From: Agaricus subrufescens
Taxonomy: Eukaryota > Basidiomycota > Agaricomycetes > Agaricales > Agaricaceae
Reading direction: 5' to 3'
Length of the DNA stretch: 64,000 nt
NCBI GenBank assembly: GCA_029945375.1
Contig: CM057064.1
Span: 2,790,001-2,854,000, forward strand
The notes below the pieces were generated by a model. The model searched no databases and had not been told where the DNA came from. It was given only the letters and a program-made list of their open reading frames with translations. The translations under genes and the position numbers were made by a program. Below, piece after piece: positions 33,334 through 44,655 of this stretch (position 1 is the stretch's first letter; every line of letters starts with the position of its first letter).

Positions 33334-35272
33334 GGGAGAAGGAATTAGTGGAGGGAGGTAGGCCACGTTTCGAAGAACAGACCTGAGAATAACGGTTCCG
33401 GATCCACTGCTCGTCAAAGCGGTGGACCCAGAACAGGCAACTTCTTGAAGAGGCCGCGTGCTCCCCTTTACAATTGGGGCACCACAGCTTATGTGGACAT
33501 GGCTGACCTGCGGGGGTAGCCGGCTGAGGTGGATCAAGCTTATGCTTGGCCTGGCAACAGTAACTCATTTCCCAGTGGTGAGCCGCGAAGTGAGTACCGG
33601 GACATCTGTTGCACCTGGGAGCCCGGGCACGGCAGGAGACAGCGGGGTGACCCCATGCCCAACATCTGGTGCACAGGGGCCTCCCAGGATTAGCCTTGGC
33701 GGACGACACACGAAGCCGTCCCCCAAGAAACATGATGGTCCTACTGGCTACAGCATGGAGCCAGTGACCCGTCTGGGAATCCCATAACTCGAAATAGCAA
33801 GTGGCAGTATCGCCCCTTGCGCCATTTTTGACCAGACGAGCGTCTGATGCACGGACAAAATAGGGTCGAAGAGGTGAAGCCTCCAACGCCCTGTGAATAT
33901 CGTCAGGAGTGACGGGAGTTTTGTCACTCTTGAACCGAGGCACGTCGAGAATCTTGACATAAGACTTCGACAAAGGAGGAGAGCATGTGAACTTCACACT
34001 CTCATTGAAGAAGCGAGACTCTAGACCCCTGCGAACGAGGTCTATGTCGTTAAAGTTGGGGACATCGGTGCAGGTAAGCTGCCAGCCGCCGTATGCCCTC
34101 GAGACAGATTCGATGCGAAACCTTGCTTTCGCACCAGAGAGATGCTGATTCAACACCCAGACAATCTGGGCGTGATCAAAGACAGTTGAACCCTCGGTGA
34201 TGTTCAGTATGATGTGGCGCCTAGAGGGGCCACGGGTAGTGGAGTTAAGACCCTGTGGGGTCTTGTTCTTCCGGGATTCATTCCGAGCTCGATCGTTCAA
34301 AGATACGATCTGATCGGGAGAAAGATCCGGGAATGCCTGAGCCAACGCGGCCAGGCCACTCGCCGGAGTAGGGGCTGGCTTAGGTGGGGGAGCCTTTGCT
34401 GGAGCCTTGGATGCGACCTTGGCATAAGAGCCACGAGCGCAAGGATAGGTAGCGTAGGGGATTGGTGGCGGGCCACCCTTCTTTACCTGACGCTGGAACC
34501 CAGGAGTAATGACCTTGCCGCTAGCGGCCGGTTTCTTTCCTTTGGGCGGGACGGGGCCAGGGGGACCAGACGGGCCCGTACCCGGGTCCGGAGCTGTGTC
34601 CATCTGACTTGCAGGGGGGGGCTGTGCAATAGCTGCAGGCAGCGACCCAAATAGAGACACTGCCGTACCGAAAACGGTGATGGCAGCGCCAGTGGAAGTG
34701 GTTGTGGGTAGATCCCCCAACCTAGTACGTCCTAAGGTCATGAACTTGGCAAGTTCATCGCCTAGGGTGGCAAAAGCGGGCGGCAAATGCTCCCACGGAA
34801 CGTTGGAATAGCACTGAATGAAATTCAGACACTCGTCCAGTGATGCCATCACAGCTTCAGAGTTGGTCTCCTCCGAATTGGAAGAGCCTAGGGAAAGCGT
34901 GATAGGATGTTCTCCAGGCTCAACCGACATACGAGGAGTCGGGGAGCGAGGAGGCTCAGTGGGTGGGGCAGTTCCCAAACTTCTGCCTCGGGGTGTCCGG
35001 GGGTCCGCATACTTGAGGGGAGTCACCTCCCTCTCCTCTGTCAGACCTCTGGGTGTGGGCACTGAGACGTCCTCATCGGAGTCCACAGTGTGAGGATGAT
35101 TAGGAGGCGCATCGAATTCCGCAAAAGGATCGATACTCTCCGAGTGAGATGTGGCCCTGTCAGAACGGGACCTGGAACGAGATCGCTCGGTGACAGGAGC
35201 CTTTCCTGCCACCCTCCGTTGACGAGAAAACAAAGACTTCTTCCCTCCCGGCGTACTAGGGGGGTCAGCCAT
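33326..35272 (-). CDS. LINE ORF1: gag-like nucleic-acid-binding protein
   Basis: 648 aa from ATG 35272. The N-terminal half is Ser/Pro/Arg-rich and low-complexity (SRSRSRSDRATSHSE, PTEPPRSPTPRMS). The middle (about 350-500) has an RRM-like ORF1 fold pattern (IILNITEGSTVFDH, YGGWQLTCTDVPNFNDIDLV). The C-terminus carries zinc knuckles: CTRCWAWGHPAVSC (CX2CX4HX4C), then CNRCPGTHFAAHH and CPNCKGEHAASSRSC. It should bind the element RNA and form the RNP. It ends FSHA at TAG 33326, overlapping the ORF2 start. A TTG six bases upstream of the chosen ATG is in frame but not needed. Confidence 0.9.
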   Translation of the reverse strand: MADPPSTPGGKKSLFSRQRRVAGKAPVTERSRSRSRSDRATSHSESIDPFAEFDAPPNHPHTVDSDEDVSVPTPRGLTEEREVTPLKYADPRTPRGRSLGTAPPTEPPRSPTPRMSVEPGEHPITLSLGSSNSEETNSEAVMASLDECLNFIQCYSNVPWEHLPPAFATLGDELAKFMTLGRTRLGDLPTTTSTGAAITVFGTAVSLFGSLPAAIAQPPPASQMDTAPDPGTGPSGPPGPVPPKGKKPAASGKVITPGFQRQVKKGGPPPIPYATYPCARGSYAKVASKAPAKAPPPKPAPTPASGLAALAQAFPDLSPDQIVSLNDRARNESRKNKTPQGLNSTTRGPSRRHIILNITEGSTVFDHAQIVWVLNQHLSGAKARFRIESVSRAYGGWQLTCTDVPNFNDIDLVRRGLESRFFNESVKFTCSPPLSKSYVKILDVPRFKSDKTPVTPDDIHRALEASPLRPYFVRASDARLVKNGARGDTATCYFELWDSQTGHWLHAVASRTIMFLGGRLRVSSAKANPGRPLCTRCWAWGHPAVSCRARAPRCNRCPGTHFAAHHWEMSYCCQAKHKLDPPQPATPAGQPCPHKLWCPNCKGEHAASSRSCLFWVHRFDEQWIRNRYSQVCSSKRGLPPSTNSFSHA

Positions 35273-35367
35273 TGACAAGCACGATCGAAAAACAGACGTA
35301 GGACGATATAGAGGACGACGGCGGTGTGTTTACAGCTGTTTACTCTCGATCTATGGTGGAAGTACCG

Positions 35368-35382
35368 CGACCATAGAATGTC
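35368..35382. repeat. Target-site duplication (right copy) of the LINE
   Basis: CGACCATAGAATGTC, identical to 28844-28858. It marks the 5' end of the element. Confidence 0.93.
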
Positions 35383-35762
35383 AGGTCCGCGAAGTAACGG
35401 CCCATGTGGGCACTCAGTTTCATCTGTACGTCTTATAGCGTACGTAGTAATGATTAGCCTGTTCTGTATCGTATCAAATATGCGAGATCCTCTGTTACAA
35501 TCGAACTAGAAAGGACGAGGAAGGGAGGGGAAGGGGGAATATGCAATCCATCTGTCTGATATCATAAACGAATTTCCTCTTCTTGTGGGTTTATTACAAA
35601 GTAGAACAAATCGATCTACGATAGAATAAAGAGTCCTTCAACCAAATTACCCCAGAACTATATGTTACACACACCCCAAATGCAAAAGAAACACTTGAAA
35701 CCAACATGACCCGCATATATATATCCTTCTCCCTCGCTCGAGAATTGATAGTTTCGAAAAGA
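35383..35762. other. Short intergenic stretch
   Basis: Between LINE 5' end and the DUF6533 gene stop. No gene seen. In the empty site it would have been continuous with sequence left of 28844. Confidence 0.5.
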
Positions 35763-37760
35763 CTACACAATGCGAGTGACGACCCTCCCCGTCCCCACTT
35801 CATCCACTTCATCCTGTTCCTCTTCTTCCAGAGTTGAGTCTCCTTTGATTGACGACTTATGTTGTTCTTGTTGTCCCGCACTGCCGCTTTGAAAAGCTAT
35901 AGTTGTGATCTGTTGTTCCGTGATCATACTCGTGGAGAATTTTAATCCAGCTTCGCGGATATTTAATATCAATCGTGTGCCCTGATATATATGAGTATTT
36001 GATTATTTGAGTGTTGAGAAGAGGGAGGTTTCGTACGACTATGTAGTAGGTTATTGCGAGCCACCTGGAATTGAGACCGGAGTCATGTGAGTTGAGTTTG
36101 GATCTTTTTTTAGATGGATATGACTAAGACTTACGCTTCCCAATTTGAACAAGTCAATTCGAGTGTAAGATTTACGAGTGTAGCCACTAATCCGAACATA
36201 CTAAGTGCTAACATGATTGTTGGACGTCAGTCAAACCTGGAATAGTGCGGTCGAGACTCACCACAGACACTGTTATGCCACAACCCCCCCGAGTTCAGTT
36301 ATCACACACAGGAAAGAAAGACGAGTGATTGTACGCACGGGATGTAGAACATTGTCCCGTCACGATAAAACACGTATAAGATCGGAGCTAAAGTTCGTAT
36401 CTTTGACAAACCCAATCTAAAATGCCCTCTCATTTCTTTAAGACTTTGTCGTAATCCGAAAAGGAGGAGGCTAAGTTCTAAGAAGTTACTTGTAAACCTT
36501 GTTGCCCTGATCCCCGGAAGTTTGAGTAAGCAGGTTGTTACCAAGAGAGAGAGACGGACCAGACTAAAGTTGGAGATCGATAATGGCGTAGTTGGTTCAT
36601 TTTTTGTAGAGGACATCCTGGGATGGGCGCTGGTGATGATATGAATTGTTCGAGATTCAATCCGGTGAGGATGTATGCGTATATCGTGCTCTGCATTCCC
36701 ATCAACGACCCCCCCAAAATAAGAAAAGGTCTGAGACGTACTATCAATTCCACTAAAAATGTATCTGATTAGAACATCACGAGAAAAGAAGGATAAAATG
36801 ATATGTTACGTACCGGCAGTTGCTGTCCACAAAAGAACTGCGACTGATCGGGTGTTTGATATCAGGACTTCAGACACGAACAAGGGAAAAAGAAAAGACC
36901 ATGCGTACTGGATTTCTTATTTTGATATAAAGCACAGAGTCGTAAGACGAGAAGGGTCTTGATCACGGCGGTATCGACGACCTCGAATAGACTGATGGTT
37001 TCTCAGCTGGAGTTCGTGGGACCAAGGGGGGAATGATACTTACAAACCGGCAAACCATTGCCGCACGAGACACCTGAGAGAGAGCTGTTCATTGGACCTA
37101 TTGTGCTGGTTGCAATTGATGGAGGTACCCACAGCTATGTATGTTCTCACTGTCAGTGATTCTATGGAAACGATGAGGAGAGGAGTATAATTCTCACCGT
37201 TGGTGTTTTAGGTGGTATTTGATAGGCTGTTGGTGAAGGTCAACATTTTTGCCAGGGGAGGCAATGTCAGAGCGGTATTTACCGACGAAATTCAGGCTGG
37301 AGACAACATGGGTTAAGCTTCAGGCACTAGTGCAAGGGAGGAAGACGTACACTAGAATAGTGATTCCGCCTAGTTTTACGAGTATATAGATCCATTTGAT
37401 CAAAGTTTGTGGTCCCCTGGATTGAAAGAGACAGCCGACATCATCGGTGATGGAACCATTTCGATTTTATCATTATGCGCGTACTGGTAAATGTGCTTTT
37501 TCTTTGAAGAAATGGGAGGAATGAGGCTTTAGACGAGGGTTGTGCGTTGTTCTGTGAGAGCTCTTCTTACCTCCCGGTGAAACAAAATCAGAGAATCATA
37601 CACGACCATTGTGATTGCAGCCACTAGAGATGACAGTTTAGTTGGGTATTGTGATGCGAATAGTAGGATAGATATGATACGAACCATAAGTATATTCTAC
37701 AGGTACAGCTTTAGAATATGCAGCGATGATTGCAGCTTGAGTATATCCCTGATATGACAT
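35763..37760 (-). CDS. DUF6533-domain multi-pass membrane protein
   Basis: Basidiomycete integral membrane protein of unknown function, usually with seven predicted helices. ATG at 37760 gives SYQGYTQAAIIAAYSKAVP and, after a short intron, YVAAITMVVYDSLILFHRE, the DUF6533 core. Later exons give GPQTLIKWIYILVKLGGITI, FEVVDTAVIKTLLVLRLCAL followed by YQNKKS, AYILTGLNLEQF and LAPILYVFYRDGTMFYIPC. The end is ILNIREAGLKFSTSMI with an acidic tail (EEEEQDEVDEV), stop TAG at 35763. At least eight short introns are required and I did not close each one, so an undetected frameshift is possible. A dead relative lies at 20200-22666. Confidence 0.65.
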
Positions 37761-37963
37761 CCTTCCTCCTGGGGAAGCGTAGAGGGTGGAGAGGTGGGAA
37801 GATAAAACCCAATTTTTTTTCGCTCCGCCCTTTTTAAATGCCCCAATACCTTCCATTCTCTAAATAGGATTTTGACATGACTTCTCGGTTGCGGTTTTTT
37901 GTGTCAGAGTAGGGTAGGCCCTGCTTGATAATGATCTTGGGTGATGTCGTCCTCCCGTCAAGT

Positions 37964-38605
37964 TTATTTACTTTTAGACCCTTGATGTTTGGACTGATGT
38001 TTTTTTTTTGATTTGTGATGGGGGCAAGATGGGGTGGCGAGCCGATGTACGACCGAGTCGGGGTCGGGAATTGTGAGGACGGTGAGGGGTTGTAGTCCTC
38101 CTCGAGCCTTTTCCTCCAGCGGTAGGGCGCGAGAGTATCCCAATTCCCGCGAAGCTCGGGTGTATTTTTGGAAGGCGTTGAAGGAACCAGTACTATTTAG
38201 CGTAATTGGAGACAAAGAGGCCGGTAGTCTTCCAAGAGTTGAGAACAGTGAAGGGATAACAACGTCAGGTCAGAAGGTCCGAGCCATTGAGTCGGGCGGC
38301 CATTGGAGTATTCAACTCCAACCCGTGATGATGGGATAATAATGATGATGAGGGCATGTTAATGTGATGGAATTGACTTTGAGAATTGAGGTGATGCCGA
38401 GAATGGACATATGCTGTCGTGAAAGAGATATCGTTATCATGTTAGCCTGAACGGACAATGGAATGGCAAACTTGGTAAGGTGAGCAATGTGCTCTAGGCT
38501 TTCTACCGGCGAGCCCCGCAACTTCCTCCCTCTCCTTGGCTCTTGGCGCAATTTTTGTGCGCCCCGGTTTCGGGGACATTGGTGATAGGCATTGGACGTT
38601 GACAT
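37964..38605 (-). CDS. Possible small hypothetical protein (two exons)
   Basis: Exon 1 from ATG 38605 encodes MSTSNAYHQCPRNRGAQKLR and a basic stretch ending GSP at a GTAGAA donor (about 38507). Exon 2 (about 38260-37964) encodes SLFSTLGRLPASLSPITLNS, then TGSFNAFQKYTRASRELGYS and a Lys-rich end (KSKKKHQSKHQGSKSK). Composition is protein-like and it is divergent from the RING gene, sharing a promoter region of about 440 bp. I recognise no family, and the acceptor of exon 2 is not fixed. Confidence 0.4.
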
Positions 38606-39043
38606 TGATTAATGAAGATAGACGATCATGAATTTATTGAATGGTGATATCACAAATGTGTACCTCGTGCAAGTTGGTCTTGGATATATGTCAATGTGGC
38701 AAATCTCACGGCGCTTTCCGCTGGCCGAGGAGATGTGTGGAGTGGATAAGGAACAAAGTCGCTGGCTGGCTCGGCAATCAAATGGAGCTCACTGGCGAGG
38801 CATCCACTGGCCTCGCGGGGTTCCCAGGACCTGACGTCAGGGCGTGCGGGGTGCAGCGCTGCGGAATAATAAGCAGACGAGTCTGACCAGGCTTTGTTGT
38901 GTTGCGATGAGATACAACGGGAACAATTGACCCGCGGCACAGCATTGAGCAGATTCTAGCACTTTCCGAAGCGGTGGGTGCAGCTTACTCAACCAGCCAA
39001 CACAGCTTTCTCAGCTTTCTCTCCTTCCCCCATCTACCTCGCC

Positions 39044-42027
39044 ATGGACGCCAGAGACTCTGAGAATCACAACGACGACCGCATGGACACCTCCCCGGTC
39101 GAATTCGATATCCGCGACTTCGATGCCCTCATGGAGTTTGCCACTTCCCCGCCGCCAGAACGCACAGGCATGCGCCGCACCAGGGTCGACGACGATCACG
39201 ACGACGAACGGGACCGCCGCCACCCCTCGCAGCGTGTTGCGAGTTCGTTCCCCCCGTCCCCCTCCTCATCCCTACCCGCAGGTACAACGCCATCCGAAGC
39301 TGGCCGCTTCCCAGGTCTTGCTGGCCCATCCCCTTCTAGCTCTTTCCGATTCTTCGAGCACATGCAGCCACTCGCCTCGTCACCTCATGTTCACCTTCCA
39401 CCGCCCCAGGATTCTGCGGCAGCACCCGAGCCGCGCACTGGTGCATCCACAGATGACACCGCCCCCTCGTCCAATGAACCTTCCTCTTCTGGCCCGAATT
39501 CTGATCCCGCCGCAACACGACCGCCGCGGCTTAATATAGTACACCAATATCTCGGTGGATTTGCCATTTCTTTTGACGTCAATGGCGCCAGGACAACCGT
39601 ACCTATCCCTGGGGCTGCTCCTTTCACTTCAAATGTGCCTAGACCTAATGTTGATACCACTGCTACGCCCGTAGAACCCTCCAATTCTGGCCCATCTGGC
39701 GAGAATGTGGCCTCTGAGCCATCAGAACCGCAACCACAGCCGCAGCCTCAGTCGCAGAGGCGGGCATCTGCTGATGGTGGACCATCCAGCAATTCCATTG
39801 CAGATTTTCTTAGACATCTTAGCATTCTCACCGCGTTGTCTATGAGCGGTGCGGGGCTATTCGATAGAGATACCGAAGACCCTGAAAGGGCGAAAAAGTT
39901 GGTTGATGGGCTGGAAGATGTGCCTGTGGGATTGGTGAAGCGACTGGAGAGGGTTGGAAAAGCCTCTGGAAGTGGTGATGAAAGTAACGAGGCTGATGGT
40001 GCTGGTTTGGGCGATGGAGGTTGCGCTATCTGTTGGGAACGACTGTTGACAAGAGAGAGAGAAGAAACACAAGCGGCAGATGATATCGTCGCTGAAGCTG
40101 AAGCTCCTGCCACAACGTCCGAATCACAATCACCAGAGGGTGCGGACTCGAACAATGACGAGACAGCCACAGGCGACTACAAACGCATCGTCTCGCTTCC
40201 TTGTGCTCATGTCTTCCACGCGAAATGTCTCATCCCATGGTTTTCTAAACCCAAGCAAACGACATGTCCCATTTGCCGGTTTAATATCGATCCCGAAAAT
40301 CTAACTTATACATCTGGTTCTCAAAGGCGAGCGGCTGCTCGCCGCGAACGCGAACAGGAGCGCGCTCGTGCACGCGCGGAAGGACGTGTTGATAATGAAG
40401 AACGTGATGAAGAGGAAGAGGACAGAACCAATGGTAACGACCTCGGATTCGAGTCTCTATTCGGTGCCACTCCTAGTAGGTTTCTCATCTGGCAGTCTAG
40501 GATATATGCTAACAAGTTTTTTTAGTTGTTATGCCTTTAGGTGGTAGTCGACGTGAACAAGCTACTGATACTTCTCCGACTGGTGCGCAAGAACAACCTG
40601 CGGCCGAGCATACTAATGCGGATGCACCCGCTGAGAATGACGCTCCTCATGCTGGTGATCGTCCGCATGGCCATCGCTTACACGATATTGTTACTATAGG
40701 CGTGGATATGTACATTGGTCGGGGACCACCACCACCTTTTGCTATGAGAGGCGGTGCTAACGTCTTTCAATTTCCCTTTCCCGGCGGTACTGACGGCCCC
40801 ACCGGTCCTCCTTCTACCGGAAACACTCCATCAGCAAATGCTCATGCTGATGATACCGATGGCGCTGGCGCTTCACAGCCTCCTCTTCCTAACGCTGGTG
40901 AGGGTAACGCCCAAGCTAGTGGGGGTGAGGGACGAGCCACAGCTTTTGCCATTCCATTAGGCCAAGGATTTGGAAGATTCATTGGTGAAACCTTTTCGAG
41001 GATTTTTAATGGAGGGCATGCGGGCGAGAATGGGGCTCAGGACCAAGTACCTACCGAGGGAGCGAATACTGGTTCTGGACCGGCTGAGCAGGCTCAACCT
41101 CAGGGACCGGCGATGTTTGGTCCTGAGCGACCATCCGCGCCGGGACGTGGTACTATGCCGACACCGGGAGGTGCTGGTATTGGTGGTGGTGTAAGAGGAC
41201 CGTTCTCGTTTTCGGTTCCTCCGCCAACAGGCGGTGGTGATACCGCGCAGAATGGAGGTCAACCACAGGGCACTGGGGGTGCTGCTCCGAGGATGTTTGA
41301 GACTATGATTCCGCTGCTTGATATTCTGTTTGGTCCTCGAACACCTGGTCAGGGACAAGGGGAAGGTCAAGCACCTGGAGAGGCTGCTGAAGCTCAACCG
41401 ACTCCGCAGGCTACTGCTGCCCAACCTGGGCAAACGCAAACACAAGCTAATCCCTCGACTGCTGGATTTGGGTGGACGTTTATTTCTGGACCTTCGGGTG
41501 CACCATCGACGTTCATGCCTGGTTCACCGTTGCCTCGGCCGCAATCTGCTCCGGGTTCGGGACAGAGGCAACGGCAGGGGGCTAGCAGGAAAGTTTGGGT
41601 CCCGCCTCCGGCGCCTGGGTTGAGTTTGAGGCAGCGGGTGGAGAAGAAGGAACAGGAGGCCGGGTTGAGGTGTTGTGACGTTTCGTGTGGGGTTGGGCCT
41701 AGTGATGAGGATCCGTGGGTTGATGTTGGGTCGGAGGGGATGAAGCAGGTGAGGATCAGGAGGTTTGAAGGAGTAAAGTCGGTGGATAGTGGTGTTGTCG
41801 TTGGTGAGGACTTGGATGCTGTTGTTGAAGATGATGGTGCGGTGTGTGATCATACGTTCCACTCGAGCTGTTTGGTCAGTTCGGAGCGGGTGGCGTTGAG
41901 GGGTGCAGAGCCGGCGTTTTTGGGAGCGGAGGGGAGAGAGCAGATGGAAGTTTCGTGTCCGGTTTGTAGAAATGTTGGGAGGGTCAGGAGAGAGGATTGG
42001 GAGAGTGGTGTAAGAGCTCTTGGTTAG
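39044..42027 (+). CDS. Large RING-H2 protein with a second C-terminal RING-like motif
   Basis: Likely E3 ubiquitin ligase. ATG 39044 (MDARDSENHNDDRMDTSP). Exon 1 runs to 40475, the intron is 40476-40540, and exon 2 starts 40541 so that the joint reads ATP-S-GSRREQ. The first half is Ser/Pro-rich. The RING-H2 in exon 1 has GGCAICWERLL, then an unusual about 40-residue insert, then LPCAHVFHAKCLIPW and TTCPICRF. An Arg/Glu-rich helix follows (RRAAARREREQERARAR). Exon 2 is Gly/Pro/Gln-rich (about 330 residues) and ends with a second Cys/His set: RCCDVSCGVGPS, CDHTFHSSCLV and VSCPVCRN. Total about 970 aa. A shorter model stopping in the intron would lose the second motif; I prefer the spliced one because both exons stay open. 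Confidence 0.8.
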
Positions 42028-42230
42028 GTTTTTGGTTGTTATGCTTTTTCTTTTTCTTCTTTAATGTGGCCGCGCTCTTAATGATTGGATAGATAGAATA
42101 TTGGCTTTTTTTTTGTGTAGGTTAGTTACAATCCACAATTGGACTTTTAGATACCCGCGGGAACAAAGAGTGATGATGTAATGATGTGTAGATCGAGCCC
42201 TGACTGATTCGACTGCCCGCGTCCGCTCAC

Positions 42231-43976
42231 ATGGTCTCTGCCGACAACTTGAATCTGGATGTATTGGAAGAGATATTCGCGTATATACCGCGAGGGGCTG
42301 ATCTGCCTGCCATTGCGCTGGTCAGTCGCTCGTTTTTGGCGGCTGTAGTGCCGAGGATGTATGAGAAGATTGTGTTTCATCTTGGGTTGGCGAAGAAGTA
42401 TTCAGAGGTGAGTTGTGTCGTTGTGTCGGATTTGCATCATTAATGAATGGGGTGTGGGGTTTTTTTTTTTAGGTTATGACGCCGTTTGCGTCGATTTTGG
42501 CGCATCCGGGATTGGCGACGCATGTTCGTTATGTTGGTATGTGCCCATGATCTCTCATACATATGATGAAAAATTATATATATATATATTGTTTTTCTAG
42601 ATATCCTGCAGCTTCCACAAATACGAAAAGGAAACACACTGATACCCAATCCACTCTTTATCCGGGAAGCCAAAGCAGCGCTTGGGTTATGTCGGAACCT
42701 GATGTCGTTTCGGGCGGGTGTGGCTAGGGGGGGTGATTCTGCGATGTTTGTGCCGGGGGTTGTGAAGGATAAGGGGAGGTTGGAGAGGTTGGGGGTGAGT
42801 GCGAATTTTACGAGGGAGGAGAGTGAGGAGATGGTTAGGGGTGTGGGGAGGGGAGTTGTGAGTTTGGAGATTGGGAGGGGGAGTTGGTGTGTTGTGGATG
42901 TGCTGCCGAGGTGGATTGGGGAGGGGTTGGGGAGGACGTTGAGGGATTTGACTTTGTATGTGAGTTTTTTGCGGTTTTTATTTTTATGGGGGGGTGTGAG
43001 GTTCTCATTGAATTATGACGTTTGGCAGATGGTGACGGAGTTGAATGAGGATGTGTTGGAAAAGGTGTTGGAGCAGTTGCCGGATTTGAGATCGCTTCAT
43101 GTTATTTCGTGCCCAAAGGCGGATCATAATGTTGTTTTGAGGGTGGTGAGGCATACACCTGATCTTCAAAATTTAGCATTTTCGACATCGGTGAGTCTCT
43201 TCTCTTTAATAATAGTCTTTTTTTTAATTTTATTTGTTTCAAAGGAAGTAAATAAATTCAATGCGCTTCCTCAGTCTTCACTTGGCTCGCTGAAAAATCT
43301 GACGATCGATTCGAGGTCACCGGATACATCGGAAATGTTGCTTGCGCTATTTCAGTATTTGAGGAATAGTTATTTTCCGTTGGTGGGGTTTAAACTTCGG
43401 GCGATGAAGAAGACGTCGTCGTCGGGGGTTGTGGTGCCGTTTGAGTTTGTGAAGAGTTTGGCGGAGGTGTATGGGGGAAGTTTGAGGAGGGTGTCGTTTT
43501 TGGGGTGTGAAGTGCAGGTGAGGTCTGTTGAGTATTTGTGTATGTGGTGTGAAGGACTGGAGAGGGTGGATATGGGGTTGAATCCGAAGGAAGTTGTGAG
43601 TGTTGTGTTCATTTTTAGATGACTACTCATGCCTTTTTTTAGGGATTGATGGCGCAGGCGATTTCGAATGCGAAGAATTTAAGGACGATTGTGGATTGTG
43701 AGAGCCATTCTCACCATGGACCGAGGACGTATTTGAGTCCGGCGGATGTGGATTTGTTTATGGATGGTGTGCCGAGTTTGAAGACGATTGTGGATGGGAA
43801 CCGGCATTGGACGGTGCGGATGAGTTTTCGGGTTCTGGTGTATGACTTGACGTGACCTTTCTCTTTTTTTTTTTTAGAGGCGTCGAACGTTTTGGGATCC
43901 TGATGGAGAGATTGTTCTGGAGAGACGGCCGGTGAGGAAGACGGGGGCGTATTGGTTTATGATGCAGGAGATTTGA
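42231..43976 (+). CDS. F-box / LRR-type protein
   Basis: ATG 42231 opens MVSADNLNLDVLEEIFAYIP, then ALVSRSFLAAVVPRMYEKI, a clear F-box. Exon 1 ends at 42407 (GTGAGT). Further exons encode VMTPFASILAHPGLATHVRY, DILQLPQIRK with the following block to LRDLTLY (about 42600-42955), MVTELNEDVLEKVLEQLPDL (from about 43030), SSLGSLKNLTIDSRSPD (about 43275), GLMAQAISNAKNLRTIVD (about 43645) and the last exon ending WFMMQEI at TGA 43974-43976. Six introns, all short and several with T-rich tracts. It should be an SCF substrate receptor; the target is unknown. It is in line with, and about 200 bp after, the RING gene on the same strand. Strong G-bias on the coding strand (GGGGAGGTTGG-like codons). Confidence 0.78.
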
Positions 43977-44655
43977 GCAGCTTCTAGGGGTTTGTTCTTT
44001 TAGTTGATTTGCCACTGATGCTCCTGTGTGGTGTGTTTGGGAACAGCATAAAAGTCGGGGTTGTTAGTTTCATTCTATGACTTGAGGCACTGCATGTTTG
44101 ATATGTGATGTGGGAGGTGAGTTGGGTTGCTGTTGGTTTCAGAAGGGCCTGGTGTTGATGGAGGTTGGATAGGAGGGCTCATGTATCAATCTCTGGTATG
44201 GGTCTTATCACGCTGTCGAGTGGTTACGTGTATTGATGATCTGTCGGAGAAGTGATATCAGAACTCGTTTACGTAGAGACAATCAGTTGTGATACACTGT
44301 CAGGTTGCTTAATTTGGGCTGCGGGGGACTGCTCCCTCGTCGACTGGGTGTTGCTGAGCCCGGATCTTGCGCGTCGGACGCACAGTAGTCAGCCAGCAAT
44401 GGACGGGCCATGGAGTGGATATTTCGGGCTTTGGTTGGTAAGCGAGGGTTTGTAGTCGCGGCGGAGAGCGCCCGGACCTCGCTTTGTCCGATTGCTGATC
44501 ATCAGGGGAGTCAGGCAGGGCAACAGGCCCAGGCCAGCGCAGAAAGCGGAGCAGCGATGGCTGTGCTCGGAGTTGCGAGCGGATCAGCAAGCTGGGGAAG
44601 GCTGACTAAGCAGGGTATATAGGCGCGGTGCGGATTCGAGGCCAGTGTTGAAGCC
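43977..44655. other. Intergenic stretch
   Basis: No gene supported; open frames on the minus strand here are shadows of the GC-rich gene that follows. Probably 3' UTR of the F-box gene and promoter of the next gene. Confidence 0.5.

Larger units (their letters stand above)
28859..35367 (-). mobile_element. Full-length non-LTR retrotransposon (LINE, Tad1-like)
   Basis: A 6.5-kb element on the minus strand, bounded by perfect 15-bp target-site duplications (28844-28858, 35368-35382). It has a short 5' UTR (about 95 bp), ORF1, ORF2, a 3' UTR of about 535 bp and a terminal A-tract (seen as T from 28859 to about 28875, then a short A-run). Both ORFs are open along their whole length. The endonuclease-RT-RNase H-like order in ORF2 and zinc knuckles in ORF1 fit the Tad1 group known from fungi. 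Clade placement is by architecture only. Confidence 0.93.

Noticed and set aside
29211..35275. Long plus-strand open frames opposite the LINE
   Set aside because: They are antisense shadows of ORF1 and ORF2 with no domain of their own.
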